Below, piece after piece: positions 1-10,583 of a stretch of DNA of 64,000 bases. Each line of letters begins with the position of its first letter. The first letter of the stretch is position 1. The DNA is from Rhizomys pruinosus. Taxonomy: Eukaryota; Chordata; Mammalia; Rodentia; Spalacidae. The notes under the pieces were generated by a model. The model searched no databases, had not been told where the DNA came from, and was given only the letters and a program-made list of their open reading frames with translations. The position numbers and the translations under genes were made by a program. The DNA lies in assembly GCA_009823505.1 (NCBI GenBank), contig VZQC01005922.1, forward strand, positions 841,355 through 905,354. Reading direction: 5' to 3'.

Positions 1-114
1 GAACTGGGGGTTACACAGACGGTCTCTAGCCACCATGTGGGGGCTGGGAATGAACTGGGTCCTCTGCAAGAGCAGTCAGTGCTCTAAAACCGCAAGGCCA
101 TCACTCTCCAGCCC
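1..114 (-). mobile_element. B2/B3 SINE, truncated by window edge
   Basis: The reverse complement of the tRNA-derived head (ends ctctccagccc) and the start of the body. Confidence 0.85.
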
Positions 115-162
115 AAGAATACCAATTTTAAACTAATACCTTAAGAATATAGAAAATGATCA

Positions 163-326
163 GCCGGGCGTGGGTGGGTGCACACGCCTTTAATTTAGCA
201 CTTGGGAGCAGAGGCAGGCGGATATCTTTGTAAGTTCAAGAGGCAGCCTGGTCTACAGAGGCAGCGAGTTCACGGACATCTGGGGTACAGGGAACCCTGT
301 CTCGAAGACCAAAAAAAAAAAAAAAA
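163..326 (+). mobile_element. B1 SINE with 17-bp target duplication
   Basis: Starts gccgggcgtgg and ends in poly-A. It is flanked by aagaatatagaaaatga at 143-159 and 325-341. Confidence 0.93.
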
Positions 327-436
327 GAATATAGAAAATGAAGCATTTACTAAGCCATTTTATAAAGACAGCTGTGGTGTCTTTACACAGACATTATGAT
401 TACCGGCCGCACAAAAGCCTAACTCCTCAAATCGCG

Positions 437-652
437 TTTTTAAAAAATAATTTATTTATTATTTTTTTATTATTTATGTGTATGAGTATTTGCCTGCATG
501 TAGTAGGTGTGACCCATATCATGCAATGGCGCACGAGAGTCAGAGAGGGTGTCCGATCCCGGAACTGGAGTTCCAGTTGATATGCTATGCTGAGTGCTGG
601 TAACGCAAACCCCGGCCCCTCGAGAAGTACAGGCCAGTGCTCTTAACTGGCA
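437..652 (-). mobile_element. B2/B3 SINE
   Basis: T-rich tail, tgtgtatgagt, ggaactggag and a diverged head (gctcttaactgg) read as an older minus-strand copy. Confidence 0.8.
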
Positions 653-723
653 CATGATACAGCACATGCTCATCTACAGCTTCCTCAAAATCACTGAGGC
701 CATCTCTCAAGCCCCTCAAATTT

Positions 724-903
724 GTTGGGCTTTTGTTTTGTTTTGTTTTTTGGTTTTTGTTCTTTTTGAGACAGAGTCTCCCTTGTAGCCCCAGCTGGCC
801 TGACTTACTTTGTAGAGCCAGGCTGGCCTTGAATCACGGAGATAGCGCTGCATCTGCCTTCTGAGTGCTGGGATTAAAGGCGTGCACCACCATGCCCACC
901 TCA
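724..903 (-). mobile_element. B1 SINE
   Basis: Starts in a TTTTG tail, ctttttgagacag, and ends ccaccatgccc. The flanks ctcaaattt (about 716 and 902) look like a target duplication. Confidence 0.9.
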
Positions 904-910
904 AATTTTA

Positions 911-1092
911 GTTTTGTTTTGTTTTTTTGTTTTTTTTGGTTTTTTTGTCTTTTTGAGACAGGGTCTCCTGTAGCTCTGGCTGTCCTGGAACTCACTCTGT
1001 AGACCAGGCTGGCCTTGAACTCACAAAGATCCGCCCTGCCTCTGCCTCCCAAGTTGCTAGGATTAAAGCCTGCAACCAACCATGCCGGGCTT
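911..1092 (-). mobile_element. B1 SINE inserted next to the previous B1
   Basis: tttttgagacagggtctcc to atgccgggctt. It used nearly the same A/T-rich target (caaattttagtttt against taaatttagttttt), so two B1s landed serially. Confidence 0.9.
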
Positions 1093-1547
1093 AAATTTAG
1101 TTTTTAAGAGTGGGCCAGAACTCAGGGGACACCGTTCCTCCTGATATTTGACCTTAGACCGTCACCTAAACTGGATGATGAACTGTCTTGTTGAAACTCT
1201 ATCCCTGGAAGTGATCCAGAGTACAGCCCATCCATAATTTTATTCAATATGGTTTCTTTGGCTTCATTAGAGAAGCACAAATTTAGCGGCACCCTAATCT
1301 TAACAGACCATGCTGCCTTTTCAATCCCTAGTTCTAGAATATCTCATTCATCCCAGGTCCGCTGTGTGCAGCGGAGAAGGGGCACTTTGATATGTTAATT
1401 ATCAAGCATATCACATCATTTATTCCATATCATATATCTTTTGGGGTGGAGTACCAAATGAGTTGGCCTAAGAAAACAAGATCATTTGCCAATATCATAA
1501 GACACAAGATCACAGGTTTTGCTGGGTTAATTAAAAATCATTAGTTT
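1093..1547. other. No gene or repeat recognised
   Basis: A/T-moderate sequence with no family match that I can name and no long open frame. Confidence 0.6.
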
Positions 1548-1778
1548 GGGGCTTGAAAAGATGGCCTAGCGGTTAAGAGCGCCAACCGCTCCTGCATGAG
1601 AGAGCCCGGGTTCAATTCCCAGCACCCACATGGTGGCTGAGAACTGGTCTTAACTCCAGTTCCCAGGGGATCCAATGCCCTCTTCTGACCTCCGAGGCAT
1701 TGCACGACACAGGTGCACAAACCTCCATGCAGGACAGTACATTCATACACAATAAAAAATAAATAAAATTAAAAAAAA
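1548..1778 (+). mobile_element. B2/B3 SINE
   Basis: ggggcttgaaaagatggcc head, ggttcaattcccagcaccca B-box region, A-rich tail; flanked by a diverged duplication around atcattagtt. Confidence 0.92.
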
Positions 1779-1819
1779 TTCATTAGTTCAGATTATGTCT
1801 ATTTAAAAAGTCATTCTTG

Positions 1820-1991
1820 CTGTGGGTGCATGGCATATTTAATCCAGCACTTGTGGGGCAGAGGCAAGCACAGATCTCTGTGAGTTCAAGCCCAGCCTGG
1901 TCTACAGAGCGAGTTCCAGGCCAGCTGGGACTAAAAGGGAGACCCTGTCCACAAAAAGCAAATAAATAAAAAATAAATAAATAAATAAATA
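1820..1991 (+). mobile_element. B1 SINE inside the L1
   Basis: gtgggtgcatggc to an (AAAT)n tail; flanks aaaagtcattc and aaaatcattcc are probable target duplications in L1 sequence. Confidence 0.85.
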
Positions 1992-2040
1992 TAAAATCAT
2001 TCCCACAGAGGACATTATCCTGACATTGAAACCGATGGGA

Positions 2041-2260
2041 GGACAGTGGATGACTCAGTGGTAACAGTCCTCGCTGCCAAAGCCTGAAGAACCTAACTTC
2101 TAGTCCCTGGGAACCACTCGTTAGAATGAGAGAACTGTATCCTCAAGTTGCCCATCTGACCTCCTCCACATGCTTGCAGTGGTACACGCACACCTATGCG
2201 TGCACACACATACATGCATGTCCACACACATACAAAAAGGAAGTATTAAATAAAAATTTT
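2041..2260 (+). mobile_element. B2/B3-type SINE, diverged
   Basis: gatgactcagtggtaacag head and a CA/TG-rich 3' end. Confidence 0.7.
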
Positions 2261-2379
2261 AAATTATTAAAACATAGATTCGTGTTTACTATTATATATA
2301 ATGAAAAAATTTTAAAAAATGTAAAAATAAAGAAATTTAACCAAAGTACAGCAAATGTGTAATATAAAACTAGGTTTTT

Positions 2380-2525
2380 CCGGGCATAGTGGTGAACGCC
2401 TTTAATCCAGCACTCAGAGTCAGGTGGATCTCTGTGAATTCAGGGGTCAGCCTGGTCTACAATAGCAGCCAGCTGGGGACTAAAGGAGACCATTTACTCT
2501 AAAAAGACCAAAAAAAAAAAAAAGG
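2380..2525 (+). mobile_element. B1 SINE inside the L1
   Basis: ccgggcatagtggtg head to poly-A. Confidence 0.9.
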
Positions 2526-2792
2526 GGGTGGAAACACTTCATGTTCAGAACGAGCAAGACTCAGTACTGTTGTTGTATCAATTCCTCAAATTGTTCTGCA
2601 GATTCAACACAACACCAAGAAAAATTCCAGCAGCAAAGACAGTTCATTGGTAAATACTCTCTTTATCCTGCCTGGGACCCAAAAGTAAATAAAGGAAAAA
2701 GAAATGCTTGCTAATTCTAGTACCCTTTACACCAGCTGGTACTAAATATTCATATAGACCCAGAATAGCAAAAATAATCTTTAAAAAAAGTT

Positions 2793-3010
2793 GAGGGCTG
2801 GGGAAACTGTCACCCAAAAAGCACTCGCTGTTATCAAGCATGAGGACCTGAGTGTGACCCCAAGAACTGACACTAATACACAGCCAGGATGGTAGCAGAC
2901 TCTTGAATCTCTGGCACTTTGGAGGTTGGATCCCTGAGGTGAATGGTCAGCCACCTGGCAATCATGGCCAGTTTCAAGGCCAGTGAAAACCCTTGTTTCA
3001 AAAAACATTA
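2793..3010 (+). mobile_element. B4-type SINE
   Basis: ID/tRNA-like head (ggggctggggaaactgtca) joined to a B1-like body, which defines B4. Confidence 0.7.
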
Positions 3011-3240
3011 AGGGGCTGAGAGAAGGATCGATGGTTAAGAACAATGGCTGCTCTCACAGAGGACCTGGGTTCGATTTCCAGCACCCACATAGCAGCTAAC
3101 AACCATCTTAATCCAGTTCCAAGGGATTCTGATGCTTGTCTTCTGACCTACGCAGGCACTGCCCAAAGTGGATACACTTGCATGCATGCAGGCAATATAC
3201 ACACAATAAAAATAAATAAGTAAATAAAATATTTTAAAAA
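3011..3240 (+). mobile_element. B2/B3 SINE
   Basis: aaggggctgagagaagg head, ggttcgatttccagcaccca B box, and an AATAAAT-rich tail. Confidence 0.9.
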
Positions 3241-3340
3241 AAATAGAAATGTGGGCAGTGCTCGAGGAGCGCACGCTCACTGGAGGCTCTCCTCTGACCT
3301 CTACAAACACAAATTTTCTTTTTTGCTTATAAAAATTGAG

Positions 3341-3453
3341 CCATATATGGTTGGTAATTCAAGCCTCTAAGCCAGGAATTCAGGAGTCTAAAGCAAGAGG
3401 TCGGCAGTGAGTTAAAAGCCAGAGTAAGACTCCATCTAAAAAAAAAAAAAAAG
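3341..3453 (+). mobile_element. Old B1-like SINE fragment
   Basis: Weak B1 shape (aattcaagcctctaagccag ... agactccatct, poly-A). Confidence 0.5.
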
Positions 3454-3458
3454 ACAAC

Positions 3459-3460
<2 letters not shown>

Positions 3461-3505
<45 letters not shown>

Positions 3506-3558
3506 AGAAAGAAGGGAGGGAGGGAGGGAGGGAGGGAGGGAGGGAGGGAGGGAGGGAA
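3461..3558. repeat. (GAAA)n then (GGGA)n purine tract
   Basis: About 11 GAAA units pass into about 12 GGGA units. The strand asymmetry makes the minus strand read as a spurious Pro/Ser/Phe-rich protein. Confidence 0.97.
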
Positions 3559-3993
3559 AAAATGGAAGCCTTATAGATTTCAATTTCAAAACTTGCCACA
3601 GAGACACAAAAATGCAGGCTGTGGTACCAGCACAGGGTACACAGATAAGTCAATCTGCAGAACTGAGAGTTGAGAAATAAATAATACACCCATGGTCAAT
3701 TGAATCTTAAGGGAGTAAAGACCACTCAACAAAAGGTATTGATGCCCAGATATCCACATACAGTCCACTCCCTCACTATGCACAAAAATTAACTCAAAAT
3801 GAGTCAAAGCTTAACCCACCACAAGAGCTAGAGCTGAAACTACAACTTTTAGGAGAAAGTGCAGGGATAAATCTTGCACTGCATAGGCAGACAGCAATTC
3901 CTCGGACATGATACTTAAAGCACAGGTAACCAAAGGAAAAATGGAGAAATAGAAAATCTGTCAACCAAAGGACACTATCAAGAAAGTAAAAGA

Positions 3994-4310
3994 GTACTTA
4001 AGAGATGCTTCATCCAGTAAAGTGTTGGCCATTAAATTTTGAAGACCCAAGTTCTGATCTCCAGCATTGAAGAACAAAGCCAGGCACAGCCGCACATACC
4101 TGCAATCCCAGTACTGGGAGGCACAGGCAGGAGGATCCCTGGGCCTTCTGGCCAGCTAGTCTAACTTAACTGATAAGCTCCAGGTTCAGTAAGAGATCCT
4201 GTCTCAAAATGTAAGATAGAGAGGTGTTGAGAAAGACACCTGACATTAACCTCTGGCTTCTACATACACCTACACATACACACATGCACACATGCACATA
4301 CACACCCCAA
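3994..4310 (+). mobile_element. B4-type SINE
   Basis: tRNA-like head, B1-like middle (tgcaatcccagtactgggag) and CA-rich tail. Confidence 0.7.
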
Positions 4311-4335
4311 AAACAAATTAAAAAGGGGGGGGGGC

Positions 4336-4425
4336 ACTGGGGAAATAGCTCAGTTGGAAAAGTCCTTGCCATACAAGTTAGACAACCTCAGTTCTGATTC
4401 TCAGAACCCACATAAAAACCTGAAC
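4336..4425 (+). mobile_element. 5' fragment of a tRNA-headed SINE
   Basis: gcactggggaaatagctcag to gaacccacataaa; 3' half replaced by the next B2. Confidence 0.65.
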
Positions 4426-4427
4426 TC

Positions 4428-4638
4428 AGGGGCTGGAGGAAGGGCTCAGCAATTAAGAGTACATGCACTATTCTTTCAGAAACCCAGAGTCTCATTCCCA
4501 GCACCCACATCAGATGTTTTATAACTGCTTATAACTCCAGTTCCAGGATATTGGACACCTCAGGGCTCTGCAGGCACCTGCACTCATGTGAACATGGCCA
4601 CCCCCAACACATAGACACAAAATTAAAATAGAAATAAC
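4428..4638 (+). mobile_element. B2/B3 SINE
   Basis: ggggctggaggaagggctca head, body ctccagttccagg. Confidence 0.85.
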
Positions 4639-4639
4639 A

Positions 4640-4858
4640 GGAGCCTGAGAGATGACTCAGCGGTTAAGAGCACTGACTGCTCTTGCAGAGGACCCGGGTT
4701 CGATCCCCAGCACCCACATGGTGGCTAAGAACCGTCTTTAACTCCAGTTCCAGGAGAATCCAACTCCCTCTTCTGACCTCCGTGGCACTGCACGACACGG
4801 GTGCACAAACCTACATGCAGACAGTACACGTAAAAAATAAATTGAAAAAAAAAACACA
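4640..4858 (+). mobile_element. B2/B3 SINE, left arm of an inverted pair
   Basis: ggttcgatccccagcaccca matches a Pol III B box; ends in an A-rich tail that faces the tail of the next copy. Confidence 0.92.
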
Positions 4859-4864
4859 AATTAT

Positions 4865-5214
4865 TATTTTTTAATATTTTATTTTATTATTTTTTACTCA
4901 TACACATAAAAAAATAAATTGAAAAAAAGAAATAACAAATTATTATTTTTTAATATTTTTTATTTTATTATTTTTATGTGTATGAGTGTACTGTCTGCAT
5001 GTAGGTTTGTGCACCCGTGTCGTGCAATGCCACAGAGGTCAGAAGAGGCGTCGGATTCCCCTGGAACTGGAGTTAAGATGGTTCTTATCCGCCATGTGGG
5101 TGCTGGGAATTGAACCCAGGTTCTCTGCAAAAGCAGTCGGTGCTCTTAACCACTGAGCCATGCCCAACCAATTATTTTTTAAAGCATGACTCAGTAGCAC
5201 AGACTCTCCAGCCC
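4865..5214 (-). mobile_element. B2/B3 SINE, right arm of an inverted pair
   Basis: Tail side first, then tgcaatgccacagaggtcag, ggaactggag and ggtgctgggaattgaaccc. The head is interrupted by part of a 50-bp duplication. Confidence 0.9.
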
Positions 5215-5256
5215 CAACCAATTATTTTTTAAAGCATGACTCAGTAGCACAGACTC
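5163..5256. repeat. 50-bp tandem duplication across the B2/flank junction
   Basis: 44 bases starting cccaaccaattatttttt recur 50 bases later; the first copy lies inside the B2 head. Confidence 0.9.
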
Positions 5257-5427
5257 AGTAATCCTAGTGTGCCCCTGTTGGGAAATGAGAAGTGAAGACC
5301 GAAGAGGCCCCAGAAGCTCATGGATCAGCTAGCCTGGTGCACAGCAAACAAAGTAGAAAGTGAGGAATGACAGCCGTGGTTGTCCTCTGATATCTCTACA
5401 CATGCATGCGCCTACACTCACACACAT
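5257..5427 (+). mobile_element. B4-type SINE remnant
   Basis: gatcagctagcctggtgca and gttgtcctctgatatctc are B4 3'-body features; head is missing. Confidence 0.5.
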
Positions 5428-5456
5428 CATACACACACACACACACACACACACAC
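5428..5456. repeat. (CA)n microsatellite
   Basis: About 13 CA units ending the preceding SINE. Confidence 0.97.
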
Positions 5457-5812
5457 GAAAAACCCACAGAATGGAAAAAATTATAAATCACAATACTGCT
5501 CAAGCCTCAATATACAGAACATAAAAAGACAACTTACCTTTAAAACTAGCAAGAACTTTGGGTAAACATTTTACCAAAGAAGACATACACAAGTGGCCAA
5601 CAAATGCATTGGAAGATGCCCAGTACCACCAGTCATTATCGAAATGCAGACTGAACCAGTGAAATTACCTCATGCTCCCTGAATGGCTGCCACAGAAAGC
5701 TGCAAGTGTCGACAAGGACGGAAGGCTGAAATTCTTGCATTGCTGATGAAACTGTAAAATGGTTTAGCCACTGTGGGAAAGTCTGACCTTCCTCAAAAGA
5801 CTTAAGTCTCTG

Positions 5813-6136
5813 GGGCTGAGGAGATGGTTTGGTGGGTAAGAGTGCTTGCTGTACAAACCAGAGGACCTGAATTTGAATACCCAGAAGATATTAGAAGGCA
5901 GGCATGCCTGTGAATGCCTGTAATCCCAGTGTTTTGGAGACTGAGACAGTTAGGTTCCAGGAGCTCAGTGGCCAAAATACTGAGCTTCACATTCTTGAAG
6001 GTAAATAAATAAACTAAGTGTAGAGCAATAGAGGAAGATATCTGACATCATCCTCCACCTTCTGCATGTGACACACATGCACATGCACCACCCTGTCCCC
6101 CCATGCACACATGCACACAGAGTAAAATAATAAAAT
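5813..6136 (+). mobile_element. B4-type SINE inside the L1
   Basis: ggggctgaggagatggttt head, B1-like middle (tgtaatcccagtg), CA-rich tail. L1 resumes directly after it. Confidence 0.75.
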
Positions 6137-6613
6137 AACCATTCCTATTTAACCAAGCGGTTGCAGTCCAAGGTAGACATCCAAGAAAAAAATGAAAATG
6201 TGACCACTCTAGAGTGTGACAAATGTTCACAGGAGCATTAGCCATAACAGCGGAGAAGCAGAAAAAATCCACATGTCCATCAACTAATGAATGAAGGAAA
6301 CAAAGTGTGGTACATGCATACAATGGACTATTACCCAGGACTGAAAAGGAATGAGGTATTGATGTATGGTGTGGTATGGATGAAGCTTGAAACCCTGTAA
6401 ATGGACTGAGACAGATCCAGAGGCTTCTAGTCTATGTGAAGCACACAGAATAGGGAAATCCAAAAGAAAGAGAAGGGCGGGTTTACAGTCGCTGGAGACA
6501 AGGGTCAAGACTGAGAATGATACCACTTTATGTGCCAGAAAACACTGAATTTTGTCTATATGAATATCTTTGTGTGTAGAGTATGTGGGTGCATGTTAGT
6601 GTGGGTGCACATG

Positions 6614-6681
6614 TGGATATGGATATGGATATGGATATGGATATGGATATGGATATGGATGTGTGTGTGTGTGTGTGTGTG
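6614..6681. repeat. (GGATAT)n then (GT)n
   Basis: Nearly eight perfect GGATAT units run into about ten GT units. Confidence 0.98.
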
Positions 6682-6689
6682 CACATAGA

Positions 6690-6952
6690 AGCCAGAGGCC
6701 AGCCTTGGGTACAATACCTCAAGAGCCGTCCACTTTGTTTTTTGAGGAGGAGTCTCTTACTGGGGCCCAGGATTCACCAATTAGGCCAGGCTGACAGGCC
6801 AATGAGTACAAAGGACCCCAGTATCTGCCTCCCCAGCACAGAGATTACAAGTGCACAGCGCCAAGGCTGGCTTTTTACATGTATTCTGGGGATCGAACTC
6901 AGGCCGTCGTCAGGCTTGCATGGCAAGCACTTTACCAACTGAGCCATCTCAT
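6690..6952 (-). mobile_element. B4-type SINE
   Basis: Ends gcaagcactttaccaactga|gccatctc, the reverse complement of the tRNA-like head; B1-like middle upstream. Confidence 0.75.
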
Positions 6953-6959
6953 TATTATA

Positions 6960-7076
6960 TTTTTTTACTTAAAACTAAGTCTCATTACATAGCCCATGCT
7001 TGCCTTAAACCCACACTCCTCTACCTTAACATTCTGAGTGCTGGGACTACAATCAATCACCATCACACTGGGCATA
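6960..7076 (-). mobile_element. B1-like fragment
   Basis: tctcattacatagcccatgc ... gagtgctgggactac. Confidence 0.65.
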
Positions 7077-7089
7077 CACATCAATTCTA

Positions 7090-7587
7090 AAAATTAATCC
7101 TTGTTTAACCCATCTGAGGTGACCTGTTGTTTCTGAGGCACAAAGTCCTCATATCTGACAGATGGTGGGGCTAGCCTCCCTGTCTGCCCAGGCACAAAGT
7201 AGGCTTCCTCTCAGCACGTGAATCTGGGTGACAACTGGCTGTAACTGCTCACCTGAGAGAGCTATGTGCTGATCCAGAGTGCCTTCAGTCTTTAAAGATG
7301 GGACACAAACTTCTTGGGCATTGATAGGGGTAGATCACTCCTCCTCTGGCCACTGAACTGGCTCAACTCAAAAGCAACTGTCTCTAGGTCACTGAGTGCC
7401 CATGGCCAGGCCACCTGGCATCAGGTGCCCATGTTGGATGAGAAATGGCTTCCCTAAGCCAAAGTAACTCAGGGTATTCTAAGACCAGAGGGCTGAGAGG
7501 AAAGGCCCAGTGCCATGGCCAGCACACCCCTGCTCATTCCATGTCTTCACCCAGAAGGGGATTATTATTACATTGCCTGAAATTAAG
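7090..7587. other. Single-copy stretch, nothing recognised
   Basis: No repeat family or long frame that I can name. Confidence 0.6.
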
Positions 7588-7802
7588 AGGCTGGGGGCAT
7601 AATTCAGTTCATAGAGTGATGGCCTAGCATGAGCAAAGCTCTGCGCTCCACCCAGCACTGCATAAACCAGGCATGGTTACACATGACCATAATCCCAGCA
7701 TGTAGGAAGTGGTGGTGAAGGATCAGGATTTTAAGGTCACTGGCTACACAGAGAGTTCTAGGCTAGCCTGGGCTACATGACACTCTGTCTAAAAAAAAAA
7801 AA
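7588..7802 (+). mobile_element. B4-type SINE
   Basis: ggctgggggcataattcag head, ataatcccagcatg, cctgggctacatgacactct, poly-A. Confidence 0.8.
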
Positions 7803-7954
7803 GGCCGGCCTGGTGACACACACCTTTAATCTCAGCATTTAGGAAGCAGAGGCAGGTGGATCTCTGTGAGACCAAGGCCAGCCTGACCTACATAGAGAAT
7901 TCCAGGCCAACTGAGGCTACAAAGAGACCTGTGTCAAATGAACTAACTAAAAAA
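7803..7954 (+). mobile_element. B1 SINE
   Basis: ggccggcctggtgacaca to cctgtgtcaaatg. Confidence 0.85.
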
Positions 7955-8013
7955 GGTATGGATGGCAGGGGAAAGGGTATCCATATTGAGATGTTTATTT
8001 TTATTACTATTAC

Positions 8014-8024
8014 TGCAGTTAGTC

Positions 8025-8065
<41 letters not shown>
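8014..8065. repeat. (AGTT)n microsatellite
   Basis: About 12 AGTT units. Confidence 0.98.
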
Positions 8066-8066
<1 letters not shown>

Positions 8067-8222
8067 GGGAGGCATGCATGTACCACAGGGCATGTGGACA
8101 GGTCAGAGGACAGCTTGCAGCATTTGATTCTCTTTTTCTACTGTGTGAGTCACAGGGATCAAACTCAGGCATCAGGCTTGGTAGCAAATGCCTTTACCAA
8201 CTGAGTCATATCTCTGCCCCCT
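8066..8222 (-). mobile_element. B4-type SINE, 5' half
   Basis: ggatcaaactcaggcatcag and tttaccaactgagtcat are the reversed tRNA-like head. Confidence 0.65.
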
Positions 8223-8899
8223 CAGTTGGTAACTCTAACATCAGACATGTCCAGCCTTGAGCCCCATAGCCACAGCCCATGATAAGTGGTTCTTAGCCCT
8301 CACCCACAGTATGGAGCATGCAGCACCATCAGCAGACCGCATAGCACTGGCCCAGGTAGAGGTCATCATGTGTTCAGAGGAGGCCTCCCTAGCATGGTAC
8401 CCACTCCACCATCCATGGTCTATCTCTTGAAGAGTCACTCTTAGACCCTCACCTCAACCAGGGAGACAGGTTTCATCAAGGATGACTGAGAGAACACACC
8501 CTCTGTGCTCTGGGACAGATCATGGTCCTCCCACCGAGAGCCGGCTGTCTGTGTGGTTTGGCCCTGGTGAAATCACACATTCGGACAAGCCACTGCAGGA
8601 ACCATCCTCGGGGCCATTACCATAGACCCGGTAAACGTATGATCAGTGTTATATCCTGTTGGGTTGTGGGTTTAATTTTTTAACAGAATCTTTTCTGTAA
8701 GTATACACCCACACAGAAAAAGGCACAAAACATAATTGTGCAGGTAATCTTATGAACATCTGTCTAACCACAGACCAGGCAAGGAGAACAACACTGCTTA
8801 CTTCGAATGGTTTCATGGGCTCCCTCCACCTCACCAAAGTAATTTCACTGAAATGCAATTGCACAACTCCTTTGTTAGCATTTCCCATTCTCATTTTCC
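8223..8899. other. Single-copy stretch, nothing recognised
   Basis: No nameable repeat; open frames are short on both strands. Confidence 0.6.
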
Positions 8900-9005
8900 C
8901 CCTTTCTGTCTTTGAGACCGGGCCTTACTATGACCTCCTCATCCTTCTGCCTCCGCCTCCCAAATGCTGAGATTACAGGTATATACCACCAGGCCCATGC
9001 TTGCC
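8900..9005 (-). mobile_element. B1-like fragment
   Basis: tctttgagaccgggccttac to tacaggtatataccacc. Confidence 0.7.
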
Positions 9006-9006
9006 A

Positions 9007-9170
9007 TCGTTATAACAGCATGTCTAAGACTGGATAATTTATAAAGAAAAGAGGCTTCTTTTTGTATGTGGTCTGAAGGCTTATGGAGTCTAAGATCATG
9101 TGGCCCAGGCTGCTTCAACGCTTGGCAGAGGCTGGAGAGACTAAGGAGTGTTCCCATACAGCAAAGCATG
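9007..9170 (-). mobile_element. ERVL-MaLR LTR fragment
   Basis: gactggataatttataaaga|aaagaggct is the reversed MaLR LTR 3' end; LTR only, no coding part. Confidence 0.6.
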
Positions 9171-9204
9171 GGGGGTGGTGTCCTGGTTAGGCTTTTGTCA
9201 TTTG

Positions 9205-9409
9205 TAATTCGTTTAGCTCTATTTTATATGCATGGGTGTTCTGCCCGCTTGTATATATGTGCACGGTGTGTGTGTCTGATGCCCATGGTGGCAGAAAGAG
9301 GGCATTGGATCTTCTGAAACTAGAGTCTCAGATGGTGCTGGGTGCTAGGTACCGTGGTTCTCTTCAAGAGCACCAAGTGCTCATAACCACTGAACCATCT
9401 CTCCAGCCC
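9205..9409 (-). mobile_element. B2/B3 SINE
   Basis: tatgcatgggtgttctgcc to ccatctctccagccc. Confidence 0.85.
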
Positions 9410-9410
9410 C

Positions 9411-9686
9411 TGTGCTGGATAGCTTTAACTATAAATCACAGTCTAGAATCACCTGGTAAGAGAATCTTGATAAGAAATTATCTAGATCAGGTTAGCCTGT
9501 TGGCACGTCTGTGGGAGACTGTCTCCAGTGTTTGTTGATATAGGAAGATGCAACCGAATGTGGGCTGCTCCATTCCTGGTTTGGGGCCCCCCGAACTGTA
9601 TAAGAATGAAGACAACTACTTTAGCAGAAGCAGCCAGCAAGGACCTTGTATTCTGTCTCTGCCTTTTTAAAATATATGTGTGTGTG

Positions 9687-9738
<52 letters not shown>

Positions 9739-10096
9739 GCTTTTACGTGCATGAGTGTATTGATGGCATGTATGTAAGTGCATCGGTATCATGCAGTGCC
9801 CACAGAGGTCAGATCCCCTGGAACTGGAGTTATAGACAGTTGTTAGCTGCTATTCGGGTGCTGAGAATTGAACCCAAGCCCTCTGCAAGAGCAGCCAGAG
9901 CTCTTAACCGCTGAGCCATCTGTCCAGCCCATCCCCACTCTTGACTGTGATGCAACATGACCAGCTGTCTCGAGTTCTTGCCTTGACTTCCCTGCAATGA
10001 GAACTGGAACCTGGAACTGGGAGCCAAATAAACTCTTTCTTCCCTGAGCTGCTTTTTGTCAGGGTTTTCACAGCAACAGAATGAAACTAGGACAGA
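9411..10096 (+). mobile_element. ERVL-MaLR (ORR1-like) LTR split by a B2
   Basis: Left part 9411-9663 (tgtgctggatagcttta ... ctgtctctgcc) and right part 9931-10096 (gagccaaataaactctttct, cacagcaacagaatgaaact) are in LTR order. AATAAA serves as the polyadenylation signal. Non-coding solo LTR. Confidence 0.75.
9664..9930 (-). mobile_element. B2/B3 SINE with (TA)n expansion, inside the LTR
   Basis: Tail carries a GT/TA microsatellite (about 9675-9734); body and head follow to ccatctgtccagccc. Confidence 0.9.
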
Positions 10097-10565
10097 TGGG
10101 CGTTGCTACTCCAATCCAGTTCTGCAAGAGCAAGAATCTACCACAGAAAAAGATCAGTCCCTTCAGAAAGATGTGGATCCCCAGCTCTGGATGACTACAA
10201 CTCTGACTGACACCTTAACTGACCAATGACAGACCAGAGCCACCCAGATCAGCCAACCCCAACTTCATGACACACAAGTCTCGATCTAATTATCATGCAG
10301 CAATAGATAATGCAATTTCTTTACTCACCAGAACTCAGCATGCATGCGTGTGCATGTGTACTATGCTCACACATGTGTGTATGTGAGTGTGAATACAGTG
10401 AATACAGCCCTTACCCTCTAGCCATGATATCAACTCCATGTGATAGACTGGCATAAACTCAGGCACATGCATGCATGCCCCCTCCACACACACACACGTG
10501 GACACCCACACAAGCAATCATCATCTGGCTGCCTTCAGATTAGAGATAATACTTATATTTTTCTT
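10097..10565. other. Unassigned stretch with TG/CA-rich part
   Basis: No clear family; 10345-10395 and 10462-10510 are TG/CA-rich. Confidence 0.5.
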
Positions 10566-10583
10566 AAAGTCTTATTGGTGTGC

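Larger units (their letters stand above)
1783..6540 (+). mobile_element. Old L1 3' end, one copy split by nested SINEs
   Basis: Pieces that follow the order of L1 ORF2 and 3' UTR are at about 1783-1820, 1992-2040, 2262-2379, 2526-2792, 3560-3993, 5463-5812 and 6137-6540. Recognisable anchors include ggacattatcctgacattga (~2009), ggacccagaatagcaaaaat (~2757), cagatatccacatac (~3748), ggacactatcaagaaag (~3970) resuming as cccacagaatgg (5463), and tacatgcatacaatggacta (~6311). SINEs fill the intervals. The ORF is badly decayed and cannot be functional. Confidence 0.85.

Noticed and set aside
6583..6942. Frame encoding repeated Met-Asp
   Set aside because: Direct translation of the GGATAT microsatellite.
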